Origin: Urbifossiella limnaea
GTDB taxonomy: Bacteria; Planctomycetota; Planctomycetia; Gemmatales; Gemmataceae
DNA length: 64,000 nucleotides
Assembly (NCBI RefSeq): GCF_007747215.1
Contig: NZ_CP036273.1
Location: 1,844,322 to 1,908,321, forward strand
Direction of reading: 5' to 3'
Part shown: positions 44,646 to 52,955 of the stretch, piece after piece
How positions within the stretch are numbered: the first letter of the stretch is position 1
How the letters are laid out: every line of letters starts with the position of its first letter
Translations under genes and position numbers: made by a program
The notes under the pieces: model-generated
Databases searched by the model: none
What the model was told of the DNA's origin: nothing
Seen by the model: the letters and a program-made list of their open reading frames with translations, nothing else

Positions 44646-45335
44646 CTACGCCGGGGCCGTGTCGCCGAGCCGCGGCAGGTCGTCGAGGGTGCCGAGCCCC
44701 ATCACCTGGAGGAACCGCGGCGTGGTGCCGTACAGCACCTCGCGGCCGGCGGCGTCGGCCCGCTGGCGGACGGCGACGAGGCCGAGCCGCACGAGTTGCC
44801 GCAGCACGGCCGCCGAGTCGGTGCCGCGGGCCGCATCGACTTCGGCCTTGCCGACGGGCTGGCGGTAGGCGACCACGGCCAGCACGTCGAGCGCCGGCTG
44901 CGCGAGGCGTGCCTCGCGCGGGCCGCCGAAGACGCGCTCGCGGACGCCGCGGAAGGCCGGCAGGAGCGCCAGCACGAAGCCCCCGTCCCGCGCCTCGACG
45001 GCGTACGGGCGGCGCTGGGTGCGGTACCGGCGGTTGAGGGCGTCGAGCGCGGCGCGGAAGGCGTCGGCGGTCAGCCCGCGGACCGCGGTCGCGGCGGCGG
45101 CGGCGGTCAGCGGCGGGCCGCCGACGAACAGCAGCGCCTCGACGAGTTGCTCGGGGGTCGGCGGCTCCTCGGTGTGCGGTGTGCGGGGTGCGGGGTGCGG
45201 AACGGGAGCCGGGGGCGGAGGCGGCACGAACGCGGGTTCGGGCTCCGGCGGCAGGTCGTCCGGCGGCGCGTCGAGCTGCCACTCGCCGGCGAGAAGCGGG
45301 TCGGGCGGCGTCGGGTTGGGGACGGGGTCGGGCAT
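44646..45335 (-). CDS. scpB: ScpB, SMC complex subunit
   Basis: 229 residues. The first about 55 residues are a Pro-rich extension (PPPPPAPVPHPAPRTPHTEE), unusual for ScpB and partly encoded by a GGTGTGC/GGGGTGC array (45171-45200). The rest is a classic ScpB with two winged-helix domains: EQLVEALLFVGGPPLTAAAA and LDVLAVVAYRQPVGKAEVDA followed by YGTTPRFLQVMGLGTLDDLP. It works with ScpA and SMC in chromosome condensation and segregation; scpA is not in the window. Confidence 0.93.
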   Translation of the reverse strand: MPDPVPNPTPPDPLLAGEWQLDAPPDDLPPEPEPAFVPPPPPAPVPHPAPRTPHTEEPPTPEQLVEALLFVGGPPLTAAAAATAVRGLTADAFRAALDALNRRYRTQRRPYAVEARDGGFVLALLPAFRGVRERVFGGPREARLAQPALDVLAVVAYRQPVGKAEVDAARGTDSAAVLRQLVRLGLVAVRQRADAAGREVLYGTTPRFLQVMGLGTLDDLPRLGDTAPA

Positions 45336-45503
45336 GGGCGGGGGATCGTACCACGGCGGCGGCGCGGACGCGAGGCGGGCTCGGCGATCGGGTTTGACTT
45401 GGCGCCCGTCGGAATGTACGGTATCCGCGAAACTTCTCCCACCACACCTTCCTACCCCGGGCCGACGCCCGCGCGTCGGCCGCTCCGCGGTGAGGATGAA
45501 CCC

Positions 45504-45794
45504 GTGCCCGCGTGCCGCTGCCAGTTTTGCGCCGCCCCGCTCGAACCGGTCCAGGAATTCCGCTACCTCGTCGAGACGGCGACGGACGACCCCGTTCACC
45601 TGAACCGCATCCGCGCGCTGCCGCACGCCGCCGGCCGGCCGCTGCGGGTGTGCAAGGGGTGCCAGGCAGCCATCCGCGTCCACCCGGAACGATTCCGCCG
45701 GGCGCTGCTCCGCCCGGACGTGCCCACCAGGGTGCTCGCTGCGGGGCTCCTGTCGCTCGGGTGTTTCTTCGTGACGCTGGTCGGGGAACTGTGA
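45504..45794 (+). CDS. Small zinc-ribbon protein with C-terminal membrane segment
   Basis: 96 residues from a GTG with GAGG eight bases upstream. CRCQFC near the N-terminus (C4, C6, C9) and RVCKGCQ around residues 48-54 look like a zinc-binding pair, followed by a helix and one C-terminal membrane segment (LAAGLLSLGCFFVTLVGEL). So it is probably a membrane-tethered zinc protein facing the cytoplasm. No family recognised. It is convergent with the MOSC gene (8-base gap) and divergent from scpB. The region 45336-45503 upstream shows no other gene. Confidence 0.6.
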   Translation: MPACRCQFCAAPLEPVQEFRYLVETATDDPVHLNRIRALPHAAGRPLRVCKGCQAAIRVHPERFRRALLRPDVPTRVLAAGLLSLGCFFVTLVGEL

Positions 45795-45802
45795 CGGGTC
45801 GG

Positions 45803-46462
45803 TCAGAGGCGTTGTAGTAGCTCCTCGCGCCAGCTCAGCGACAGTTCCGGCACGGCGGCCAGCGCCGCCGTCTCGTCGCGGTTCTTCCGGCCGGAGTACA
45901 TCACCCGGTGCGCCCGGCGCACCGTCCACTCCGGTTGCGGCCGCTCGGCCAACTCCACCGCGTCGCCGGCGGCAATGCTGCCTTCCGTGAGCACCCGCAA
46001 GTACCACCCGCAGCGGCCGCTCTCCACCACCCGCGCCGGCAAGTCCTTCAACCGCCACCGCCGCGCCAGCTTCCAGCACGGCTGTCGCGGTTGGCTCACC
46101 GCGAACACGGCCGAGCCGGCCCGCCACACGTCGCCGACGCACACGTCCGTCTCGACCCAGCCGGCGACCGTCAGGTTCTCGCCGAACGCGCCGTGCGGCA
46201 GGTCCGCGATGCCGAGTTCGGCGCGCCAGTCGGGGTAGTGGGCGGCCGCGTACGCGAGCACGGCCTTGTCGGCGCCGCCGTGGTTCACCAGGTCGGCCTG
46301 GCCGTCGCCGTCGAGGTTGGTGACGCGCACCGCGACGGGGCCGGTGACGGGCTCCTTCCAGAAGCCGGTAGCGAACGGGCGGTCGAACGGGTCGGTGCTG
46401 CCGGGCGTGCCGTGCCACCGCGGCCGACCGACCTGCACCGACTCGACGCGCGCGGCGGGCAT
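45803..46462 (-). CDS. MOSC-domain protein (YiiM-like)
   Basis: 219 residues. MOSC signature: NLDGDGQADLVNHGGADKAV and HGAFGENLTVAGW, then the Cys-containing strand SQPRQPCWKLARRW. YiiM-type MOSC proteins bind molybdenum cofactor and reduce hydroxylated nitrogen compounds; a substrate is not evident here. The lone cysteine in QPCWKL fits the presumed cofactor ligand. Single gene; no molybdenum cofactor genes were seen nearby. Confidence 0.9.
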   Translation of the reverse strand: MPAARVESVQVGRPRWHGTPGSTDPFDRPFATGFWKEPVTGPVAVRVTNLDGDGQADLVNHGGADKAVLAYAAAHYPDWRAELGIADLPHGAFGENLTVAGWVETDVCVGDVWRAGSAVFAVSQPRQPCWKLARRWRLKDLPARVVESGRCGWYLRVLTEGSIAAGDAVELAERPQPEWTVRRAHRVMYSGRKNRDETAALAAVPELSLSWREELLQRL

Positions 46463-46505
46463 GATCGAACCTCGTGGGTTGGTTGCGGGCGCGGGCGGCC
46501 GTCGG

Positions 46506-46511
46506 TAGGAT
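46506..46511 (+). promoter_or_regulatory. Candidate -10 box TAGGAT
   Basis: GTAGGAT lies 40 bases before the ATG of the two-helix membrane protein gene. No good -35 box was found. It fits the -10 pattern that recurs ahead of several genes in the window. Confidence 0.25.
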
Positions 46512-46551
46512 GGCCGCCTCCCGTGCCGACTCGCTCGTGGAGCCCGACCCG

Positions 46552-47169
46552 ATGGACGACGACGACCTGCTCCCGCTGAACGGCACCGTGGCGAGCAACC
46601 CGGGCCGCCTACGGGTGAACTACCTGCGCTGGTTCCTGCACAAGCCGGCGTGGCCGCTCGGTTGGGCCGTGGCGCTGGTGGCGGCGGTCGCGGCTGCCGT
46701 GTGGTTCCACTGGGCGCTCTGGATCGCGGCGGCGGTCCTACTCCTGTGCAACGTCTTCTACTGGTTCCGGCTCACCATGCACTTCGGGCGGGGCGACGCG
46801 AACCCGGGGTTGGTGGTGTCGGCGACGCCGCCGCTGGTCGCGGTAGCCACCGACCTGTCGAAGGGGTTCGGCGTGTTCCCGGCCGTGAAGGTGTTCGCCG
46901 CCGGGCCGCTGCGCGTTGCCGGCCGCCGGCCCGAGGTCGGGGACCGTGTCGGCACGGTGTCGCTCTACGCGCCCGGCCCGGACTCGTCCGCGCCCCACTG
47001 GGCCGACTTCGACCCGCACCCGGCCGAGTACGTCACTGCCGACCCTGCCGCCATCGCCGGGTTGATGGCCACGTTCACACCCGCCGATTGGGACAACCTG
47101 GCTCGCCTGTTGGAACAGGTGCCGCGGCCGTACCGGCCGGGGCTGTACCTGGTGCCGGCGGACGGATAG
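46552..47169 (+). CDS. Two-helix membrane protein of unknown function
   Basis: 205 residues from an ATG with GGAG about nine bases upstream; the Met further upstream is rejected because it starts with an unlikely leader. Two adjacent membrane segments at about residues 36-70 (PAWPLGWAVALVAAVAAAVW and LWIAAAVLLLCNVFYWF), then a soluble domain with VVSATPPLVAVATDLSKGFG and GDRVGTVSLYA. The soluble part looks like a small beta domain. It resembles proteins of the DUF3239 type, but this is uncertain. Confidence 0.6.
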   Translation: MDDDDLLPLNGTVASNPGRLRVNYLRWFLHKPAWPLGWAVALVAAVAAAVWFHWALWIAAAVLLLCNVFYWFRLTMHFGRGDANPGLVVSATPPLVAVATDLSKGFGVFPAVKVFAAGPLRVAGRRPEVGDRVGTVSLYAPGPDSSAPHWADFDPHPAEYVTADPAAIAGLMATFTPADWDNLARLLEQVPRPYRPGLYLVPADG

Positions 47170-47195
47170 AAGGGTCATTCGCTCCGACGGTGCGA

Positions 47196-48251
47196 TCACT
47201 GGAACCACGCGCGGACGGCCGCCGCCCGCTGGTGCGTCAGGCCGTCGAGCACGCTCCCCGTCGCCTCGCGCAGCCGCATCCGCGACACCAATTCGGCGTG
47301 CGATCCCCCGGCCAGCCCGTCGGCGATCAGCGCGGCGCCCTGCGCCGCCTCCTTCACCCACGCCCCCGGCAGGCTCCCCACCGGCGCCACCGCCGACCCG
47401 AACCGGGCGAACGGCGCCAGAGCCTCGGTCAGGTGCAGGGACTCCACGAACGCCGACTCGGCCGCGAACAGCCGGCCGGACAGCGCCACCGCCTCGAACC
47501 GCTCGTGCGGTTCGTGCAGGCCGCACAGCCCGCCCACCGTCCGCACCAGCGATTCGAGGTAGGCCGAGCACCGGGCCGCGTCGTCGGTCAGTTCGGCGGC
47601 GCCCCCGGCGAACAGGTCGGCCTTCGTCAGCGGCCCCAACAGGTACGCCGCCTCGCCGTCCCAGCCGCCGGCCGACCGCCAGCCCAGCGGCCCGCCGGTG
47701 CCGCCGACGCCGTCCACGATTTCGCCGCGCTCGTTCACCACCAGCGCCGCCGAGAACGACGTTCCGAGCTCGACCACGCACACCGGGCCGTCCTGGTTCC
47801 ACGTCCCGGACAACTGGTGGAGCGCCAGCGCCGCCACGGCCAGCTTGTCGGGCGTGCCGAGGTCGATGCGGTTGACCTTGCGGTGGGCCGGCACCGTCGG
47901 CAGGTGGGCGACGCCGGGGAGGAACACGGCCGGCAGCGGCGAGTCGCGGAAGGCGCGGGCGACGGCCGAGAAGCGGGTAACTCCGCCGCCGCCGCGGTCG
48001 TCCGGCCGAAGCAGGCTCAGTTGCGCCAGTTGGGCGTCCGTAGCTTCGGCGGCGCGCACCAGCGGCAGGCCGTAACCGGACGGTGCGGCGACGAGGTCGA
48101 ACGGGCCGCGGGCGACGAGCCATGCCACCGCGGCGGCCGGGTCGGCACGCAACTGCTCGGGCTCGAACCGGGCCTGGTCGGCGACGGTACCGTCGTCGAG
48201 GATCAGAACGTCCAGGGCGGACGTTCCGGGGTCGCAACCGGCGACGCGCAT
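47196..48251 (-). CDS. DUF1464-like kinase-fold protein
   Basis: 351 residues from MRVAGCDPGTSALDVLILDD; an upstream frame extension is non-conserved. The N-terminal nucleotide-binding pattern (GCDPGTSALDVLILDDG) and CVVELGTSFSAALVVNERGE are phosphate-1 and phosphate-2 loops of the ASKHA (acetate kinase/hexokinase-like) fold, and the arrangement resembles DUF1464 proteins known from archaea and planctomycetes. Function is unknown, probably a small-molecule kinase. The last coding base is 26 bases from the end of the upstream convergent gene. Confidence 0.7.
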   Translation of the reverse strand: MRVAGCDPGTSALDVLILDDGTVADQARFEPEQLRADPAAAVAWLVARGPFDLVAAPSGYGLPLVRAAEATDAQLAQLSLLRPDDRGGGGVTRFSAVARAFRDSPLPAVFLPGVAHLPTVPAHRKVNRIDLGTPDKLAVAALALHQLSGTWNQDGPVCVVELGTSFSAALVVNERGEIVDGVGGTGGPLGWRSAGGWDGEAAYLLGPLTKADLFAGGAAELTDDAARCSAYLESLVRTVGGLCGLHEPHERFEAVALSGRLFAAESAFVESLHLTEALAPFARFGSAVAPVGSLPGAWVKEAAQGAALIADGLAGGSHAELVSRMRLREATGSVLDGLTHQRAAAVRAWFQ

Positions 48252-48363
48252 GGGAGTGGCCCCCGGGCGAAGGGCTGAGAGTTGTGGCCAGCATACCGCT
48301 ACGTGGGTCTGGTTTCCAACCGTCCGTTGCTCGGCCGAGTGACCATTCGGCCCCACGGCCGGG

Positions 48364-48906
48364 TCACACCCGCTCGATCAGCGACTGCGTCTTCACCACC
48401 GCCCGCTCCTCGGGGAAGGTGTGGAACGCGCTCACGGCCAGCCCGCCGGGTAGCGCCTCGGCGACGACCACACCCAGCGGCGACAGGCCGAGCCGGTCGC
48501 CGCCGCGGAAGTGGCTGACGAGCCCCTTGCGGGCGCCGTCCGAGCGCAGCTCCTCGTGCGCCCGCACGAACAACTCCGGCGGCAACACCTCGACCTGCGA
48601 ACTGATCTGGTAGCGGACCCGGCCGAGGTCGCACCGCCCGCCGCGGCCGCCGCCGAGTCGGTGCCCCAACAGCCGCCCGCGGTCCGGGAGGTCCACGTCG
48701 GCCGTCGCCGTCAGTTCGGTGAGCGTGACCGTGCCGTCGGTCCATTCCAGGACGTGCCCCGTCGGCGTGACGCTGACCGTGACGCGGAAGCCGCACTTCT
48801 CCACCCGGCGCGCGGCGACGGCGGCGAACAGCTCCGGGTGGAGCGGCCGGTCGAACAGCCGGAAGACCAGTTCCGCCACCCGCGGGCGGACGAACGTCGG
48901 ACCCAT
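48364..48906 (-). CDS. DUF2617-like protein
   Basis: 180 residues from MGPTFVRPRVAELVFRLFDR; the frame opens further upstream, but this start matches family members with RPLHPELF soon after. Alternating strands (CGFRVTVSVTPTGHVLEWTD, then TVTLTELTATADVDLPDRGR) suggest a beta-rich soluble protein. It resembles DUF2617, which is unassigned. It follows the DUF1464 gene on the same strand by 112 bases. No catalytic motif seen. Confidence 0.55.
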   Translation of the reverse strand: MGPTFVRPRVAELVFRLFDRPLHPELFAAVAARRVEKCGFRVTVSVTPTGHVLEWTDGTVTLTELTATADVDLPDRGRLLGHRLGGGRGGRCDLGRVRYQISSQVEVLPPELFVRAHEELRSDGARKGLVSHFRGGDRLGLSPLGVVVAEALPGGLAVSAFHTFPEERAVVKTQSLIERV

Positions 48907-49031
48907 CAGGCACCCCGGATCGGGCGTCAGGTGGGGGATTATACCGCGGCCGTGGAAGTGGCGCGAAGCCAACCCGGCTCGCGCCGGCCGGTCGGCCGAT
49001 ATTCCGGATGCGTTGCCGAATCACCCAGAGG

Positions 49032-49037
49032 TATAAT
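49032..49037 (+). promoter_or_regulatory. Candidate -10 box TATAAT
   Basis: GTATAAT lies 28 bases before the GTG start of the MCE protein gene. No matching -35 hexamer was found at 16-18 bases upstream. It is the closest to the consensus -10 in this GC-rich window. Confidence 0.4.
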
Positions 49038-49065
49038 GGCGGGTTAACCTCGCGGGGGTGCTTCC

Positions 49066-50247
49066 GTGACCGAATCGCTGTCGCGCTGGCAGGCGGCCGT
49101 GCTGGGGGTGGTCGTCGTCGCCGCCGTCGCCGCCGGCGGGTACGGCCTGGCCCGCGTCGGCGACCGGCACGCCTTCCGCGCCGGCGCCGCCGAACTCACC
49201 GTCGGGTTCCCCGAGGCGCACGACGTGGGGCCGGGCATGCCCGTCCGCGTCCGCGGCGTCGACGCCGGCGAGGTGGTCGCCGTCGAGTACCCCGACCACG
49301 ACGGGCCCGGGGCCGAGGTCACCGTCCGGCTGCGCGTCAAAAAGGAGTTCGCCGGCCGACTGTACGCCGACGCCGCGGCGCGCGTGCTGTCCGGCGGCGT
49401 GTTCGGGGCGAAGGTCGTGGCCATCGACCCCGGCCGCCCCGCCGCCGGGCCGCTCGCCGCCGGCCGGCTCAAGGGGCTGCCCCCGACCGGCCTCGACGAG
49501 GCGGTCGCCGACGCGCGGGCCGTCGCCGCCGAGGTGAAGACGCTGGCCGCCGACGCCAGGGCCACGTCCGCCGAGGCCCGGCGGTTGATCTCCGAGGTGC
49601 GCGACGGCGACGGCACCCTGGGCAAGTTGGTGAAGGACGACGACCTGTACCGCGACCTGAAGGAGCTGACGGCCGACGCCCGCGCCGCCATCAAGCGGGC
49701 CGACGGCGCCGTCGGCACGGTGCAGGGCGAGGTGGCGAACTTGAAGGGCTTCGTGGCCGACGGCCGCGACACCCTCCGCAGCGTCAAGCAGGGCACCGAC
49801 GCCATCAGCCGGATGCCGATCGTCCGCTCCTACGTCGAGGACGCGGCGGCGCTCCTGGTGCGGCCGGCGCAGGAGCGCGACCGCCGGACGTACCACGCCG
49901 GCCACCTGTTCGAGCCGCGTACGGCGCTGCTGACGGACGAGGGGGCCGTCCACCTGGAGCGGCTCGTCCCGTGGATCAACGCGTACGCCGGCGGCAAGGC
50001 CGAGATGGTGGTGGTGGCCTACGCCGACCCCGCCGACGGGGGGCTGACCGCGGCGTCGGCGCACGAGACGACGAAGAAGCAGGCGGAGGTGGTGGTGGAG
50101 TTCTTCCGGTCGCACGGGGTCCATAAACTGGGCTGGACGAGCCGGCGGAAGATGACGCCGCTGGGGATGGGGTGGAACCCGTCGCCGGTGGTCGAGCGCG
50201 AGCCGGTGCCGGCGGCGAGCGTGCAGGTGGTGCTGTTCACGCCGTGA
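49066..50247 (+). CDS. MCE (MlaD-like) protein with OmpA-like tail
   Basis: 393 residues, GTG start after a TATAAT box. One N-terminal membrane segment (LGVVVVAAVAAGGYGLARVG), an MCE domain (residues about 40-125, ELTVGFPEAHDVGPGMPVRV and AKVVAIDPG), a long helical region (about 150-250), and a C-terminal domain with MVVVAYADPADGG and AEVVVEFFRSHGVHKLGW resembling OmpA-type peptidoglycan binding. MlaD proteins handle phospholipid traffic across the periplasm. The OmpA-like tail is unusual for MlaD and would tether it to the cell wall. No mlaE/F genes are adjacent. Confidence 0.7.
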   Translation: MTESLSRWQAAVLGVVVVAAVAAGGYGLARVGDRHAFRAGAAELTVGFPEAHDVGPGMPVRVRGVDAGEVVAVEYPDHDGPGAEVTVRLRVKKEFAGRLYADAAARVLSGGVFGAKVVAIDPGRPAAGPLAAGRLKGLPPTGLDEAVADARAVAAEVKTLAADARATSAEARRLISEVRDGDGTLGKLVKDDDLYRDLKELTADARAAIKRADGAVGTVQGEVANLKGFVADGRDTLRSVKQGTDAISRMPIVRSYVEDAAALLVRPAQERDRRTYHAGHLFEPRTALLTDEGAVHLERLVPWINAYAGGKAEMVVVAYADPADGGLTAASAHETTKKQAEVVVEFFRSHGVHKLGWTSRRKMTPLGMGWNPSPVVEREPVPAASVQVVLFTP

Positions 50248-50300
50248 CAGGTTCCCGTCGGGTCGCGGTATCCCGGGGTGTCGCACCCCGGAGCCCCGCG

Positions 50301-51269
50301 ATGTCCGCCGCCACGATGGCCCGCCCGGAGCCCCGCGTGTCCGCCGCCGCCCCCGAGTTGCCGGCCCCCGCCCCGGCCGACCTCGCGCGGGCGACCGTCG
50401 TCCGCCACTACTGCCGGCTGCACCTCCCCGCCGTCCGGCTCGCCGAAGCCGACTTCCTCAGCCACCTCGACCGCACGTACCGGCTGTACGCCGCGAAGGC
50501 GCCCGGCGCCACCCGCGCGGAGTACCTCGAAGGGCTGTACGCCACCGACTGGTCCGTCTGCGTCGGCTGCCTCACCGGGCAGCGCGCCGCGTGGGAGCTG
50601 CTGTTCGCCGCCCGCACCGGCCGCAGCGACTGCCTCCTCGTGGACGCCCTGCGGGCGCGGGCCGTGCGGCTGTACCCGCGCGACGACGAGAAGCAGGACA
50701 CCGCGGTCACCGAGTTCTGGAGCAACCTGATCGCCCCCGAGGGCGGCGGGCTGCCGATCCTGGCCCGGTACGACGGCCAGCGGCCGCTCGCCCCGTGGCT
50801 CATCCGCGTCTTCCAGAACTGGCACTTGTCCCAGCTGCGCCGGCACGGCGGCACGGTGGCGCTGCCGGACGACGAGATCGCCCTGCCGCTGGACTCGCCG
50901 CGCGAGGCGGCCGCGGCCCGCTGGCACGAGGCGTTCGTGGCCGCCGCCCGCGACTGGCTCGACAGCACGACCGACGACGAGCGGCTGCTGCTGGGGTTGC
51001 GCTGGCGCTACCGGATGAGCCAGCGCGACGCCGCGGGGCTGCTGGGCCTGCACGAGGGGAGCATCAGCCGGCGCACCGACAAGCTGCGCGACCGGGCGCT
51101 GGAGCAGATCGGCGGCCGGCTCGTCGCCGACGGGTGGACCGGCGACGACCTGGAGGGCTTCATCCTGACGGAACTCGGGGCCGTGCTGACGGACGACCCG
51201 CGGCTGTCGGCGGACGCCCTGCGGCGGCTGCTGGGCGCGAAGGGCAAGGACCTGCCGGCCGCCGAGTGA
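50301..51269 (+). CDS. Sigma-70-like protein with extended N-terminus
   Basis: 322 residues from an ATG with a GGAG ribosome site. The C-terminal region holds a sigma region 4-type helix-turn-helix (WRYRMSQRDAAGLLGLHEGS then ISRRTDKLRDRALE), and the middle has PLAPWLIRVFQNWHLSQLRR, which fits region 2. An N-terminal extension of about 70 residues is Pro/Ala-rich. This is the planctomycete ECF-like type of sigma factor. It is convergent with the anti-sigma gene (stop codons 6 bases apart). Its own regulon is unknown. Confidence 0.75.
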   Translation: MSAATMARPEPRVSAAAPELPAPAPADLARATVVRHYCRLHLPAVRLAEADFLSHLDRTYRLYAAKAPGATRAEYLEGLYATDWSVCVGCLTGQRAAWELLFAARTGRSDCLLVDALRARAVRLYPRDDEKQDTAVTEFWSNLIAPEGGGLPILARYDGQRPLAPWLIRVFQNWHLSQLRRHGGTVALPDDEIALPLDSPREAAAARWHEAFVAAARDWLDSTTDDERLLLGLRWRYRMSQRDAAGLLGLHEGSISRRTDKLRDRALEQIGGRLVADGWTGDDLEGFILTELGAVLTDDPRLSADALRRLLGAKGKDLPAAE

Positions 51270-51274
51270 CGCGG

Positions 51275-52219
51275 TTACGGCCGGTCGGAGCCGACGCCGA
51301 GAACCGCGTCGGCGCGGTCGAGGCCGGCGGCGACGCGGCCGAGCTGGTTGCGGTAGATGTCGTCGCCGTTCAGCCCGACCGTCGGCACGGTGGCGAAGCG
51401 GACGTGCCCGCCGGCGAAGAGCACGTTGTGCCCGTGGGCGTGTGGCGCCCCGGCCGTACCGACCGGGATGTCGGCACACACCGGCATCAGGTCGTTCTCC
51501 TCGCCGAACGCCAGTCGCGGCCCCAGCACCGCCCCGTCGGCCCCGCGGTGGCCCAGCGCGTAGGCGTAGCCGACGGCCGAGGTCGCCACGACCCGCGGGT
51601 CGGCCGCGGGGGCGCCGCACGCGGCGCGGAAGCCGGGCGGGCACTGCCCCGCGTCCGCCAGCGCGGCCACGAACGACCCCGCCACCGGGTACGCCCCCGT
51701 GCCCACCTGCGGCAGCCGGCCGGCGTGGGCGTCGGCGTAGCCGGCGAGCCCCTGGTTCAGCGTCATCAGGTTCGACTGGCACGCGGCCACGTCGCTCCGC
51801 TCGCGCACCTTCATCACCAGCGTCGAGGCCAGACCGACCCCGACGAACGCGATCCCGGCCGCGACCAGCAGCTCGACCCGGAACCGCCCGCCGAGCGTCC
51901 GCGCCTCGGGCCGGTCGGTGACCGGCAGCCGGCGCGCCCGCTCCGGAGCCACGTCCGCGGCGATGACCTCGACCGGCGTCGGCGGCGTAACGGTCCGCGG
52001 CTCGGTGGCGACGACGTGTTCGGCGACGCGGGCGATCGTGCGGAGCGCCAGCCCGTCGGGCGGGTCCACCTCCGCGAACGGCGGCAGCACGGCCCGAAGC
52101 GAAGCGACGCGGGCGGCGGCGGCGGGGTCGGCCGCGAGCCGCGCGGCGACGGCGGCGCGCGCGTCGGGGTCGAGCAGATTCAGCAGGTAGCCGGGCAGGT
52201 CGTCGCGGTCGTTGGTCAT
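51275..52219 (-). CDS. Anti-sigma factor with pilin-like C-terminal domain
   Basis: 314 residues. The N-terminus has a short helical anti-sigma-like domain (DDLPGYLLNLLDPDARAAVA), a linker, one membrane segment at about 110-135 (VELLVAAGIAFVGVGLASTL), and an outer domain of type DUF1559 (pseudopilin-like): ACQSNLMTLNQGLAGYADAH and NVLFAGGHVRFATVPTV. It overlaps the ECF sigma gene by 4 bases and is probably its membrane-bound partner. A secretion-type sensor domain on an anti-sigma factor suggests sensing outside the membrane. Confidence 0.7.
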   Translation of the reverse strand: MTNDRDDLPGYLLNLLDPDARAAVAARLAADPAAAARVASLRAVLPPFAEVDPPDGLALRTIARVAEHVVATEPRTVTPPTPVEVIAADVAPERARRLPVTDRPEARTLGGRFRVELLVAAGIAFVGVGLASTLVMKVRERSDVAACQSNLMTLNQGLAGYADAHAGRLPQVGTGAYPVAGSFVAALADAGQCPPGFRAACGAPAADPRVVATSAVGYAYALGHRGADGAVLGPRLAFGEENDLMPVCADIPVGTAGAPHAHGHNVLFAGGHVRFATVPTVGLNGDDIYRNQLGRVAAGLDRADAVLGVGSDRP

Positions 52220-52851
52220 GGTTCCCCCACCGGTTGGGGCGGCGGCAGTGCCTCTGTCTCTGTCCAGTCGTCGGTCAATTTGGTCGTGGCCGCGTGCAGC
52301 CGCGACTTCACGGTGCCGACCGGGATGCCGAGCACGTCGGCGATGTCCTTGTACTTCAGCCCCTGGAAGTACGCCAAGACCACCACCTGGCGCAGCAACT
52401 CCGGCAGCTTGGCCACCGCCGCCCGGACACGCTCGGCCTGCTCGGCGCGGTCGGCGAGTTCGCCGGGGTCGGGGCCGGGGGCGGCGGCCAACTCGAACAG
52501 CGGCCGCGGCTCCCCCTCCTCGTCCGGGGCGGTGCGGGCGTCGCCGGCCCGGTCGCCCTGCCGCGACCGCTTCCGCATCGCGTCGATCGCCTGGTTGGTG
52601 GCGATGGCGTACAGCCACGGCCGGGCCGCGCGGCCCGGCTCGTACTGGCCGATCTTGCGGAACACGGCCACAAACGTGTTCTGGAACACGTCGTCGGCCA
52701 GGTCGTCGTCGCCGACGTACCGGCGGAGGTAGCCGTACAGCTCGCGCTCGTACCGCCGCACGAGCGTGCCGAACACCGACCGGTCCCCGGCGCGGAGGCG
52801 GCCGAGAAGCTGTTCGTCCGTCTCGGCGGGGGTCCGGGCGGGGTCGGGCAC
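52216..52851 (-). CDS. ECF sigma factor
   Basis: 211 residues, GTG start. Region 2 (AGDRSVFGTLVRRYERELYG and ADDVFQNTFVAVFRKIG, plus RPWLYAIATNQAIDAMRKR) and region 4 (PELLRQVVVLAYFQGLKYKD, then VGTVKSRLHAATTKL) are complete. The downstream gene encodes its anti-sigma factor, overlapping by 4 bases, so they are co-translated. Signal and target promoters are unknown. A region resembling an ECF promoter (GAACC followed by CGTAC) lies upstream near 52880, but it is too weak to call. Confidence 0.9.
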   Translation of the reverse strand: MPDPARTPAETDEQLLGRLRAGDRSVFGTLVRRYERELYGYLRRYVGDDDLADDVFQNTFVAVFRKIGQYEPGRAARPWLYAIATNQAIDAMRKRSRQGDRAGDARTAPDEEGEPRPLFELAAAPGPDPGELADRAEQAERVRAAVAKLPELLRQVVVLAYFQGLKYKDIADVLGIPVGTVKSRLHAATTKLTDDWTETEALPPPQPVGEP

Positions 52852-52955
52852 GACGCTCTCTGGTACCTGTACGCGGGGAAATGGCTCAAGGTTCTTGTTG
52901 TAGCTTTCCGGCCCGCTAACGTACCCGTTCGCCCCCGCGCCGACAGGAACCGCCG

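Noticed and set aside
52860-52900. Possible ECF autoregulated promoter upstream of the sigma gene
   Set aside because: GAACC and CGTAC occur at loosely suitable spacing, but the match is too weak for a call.
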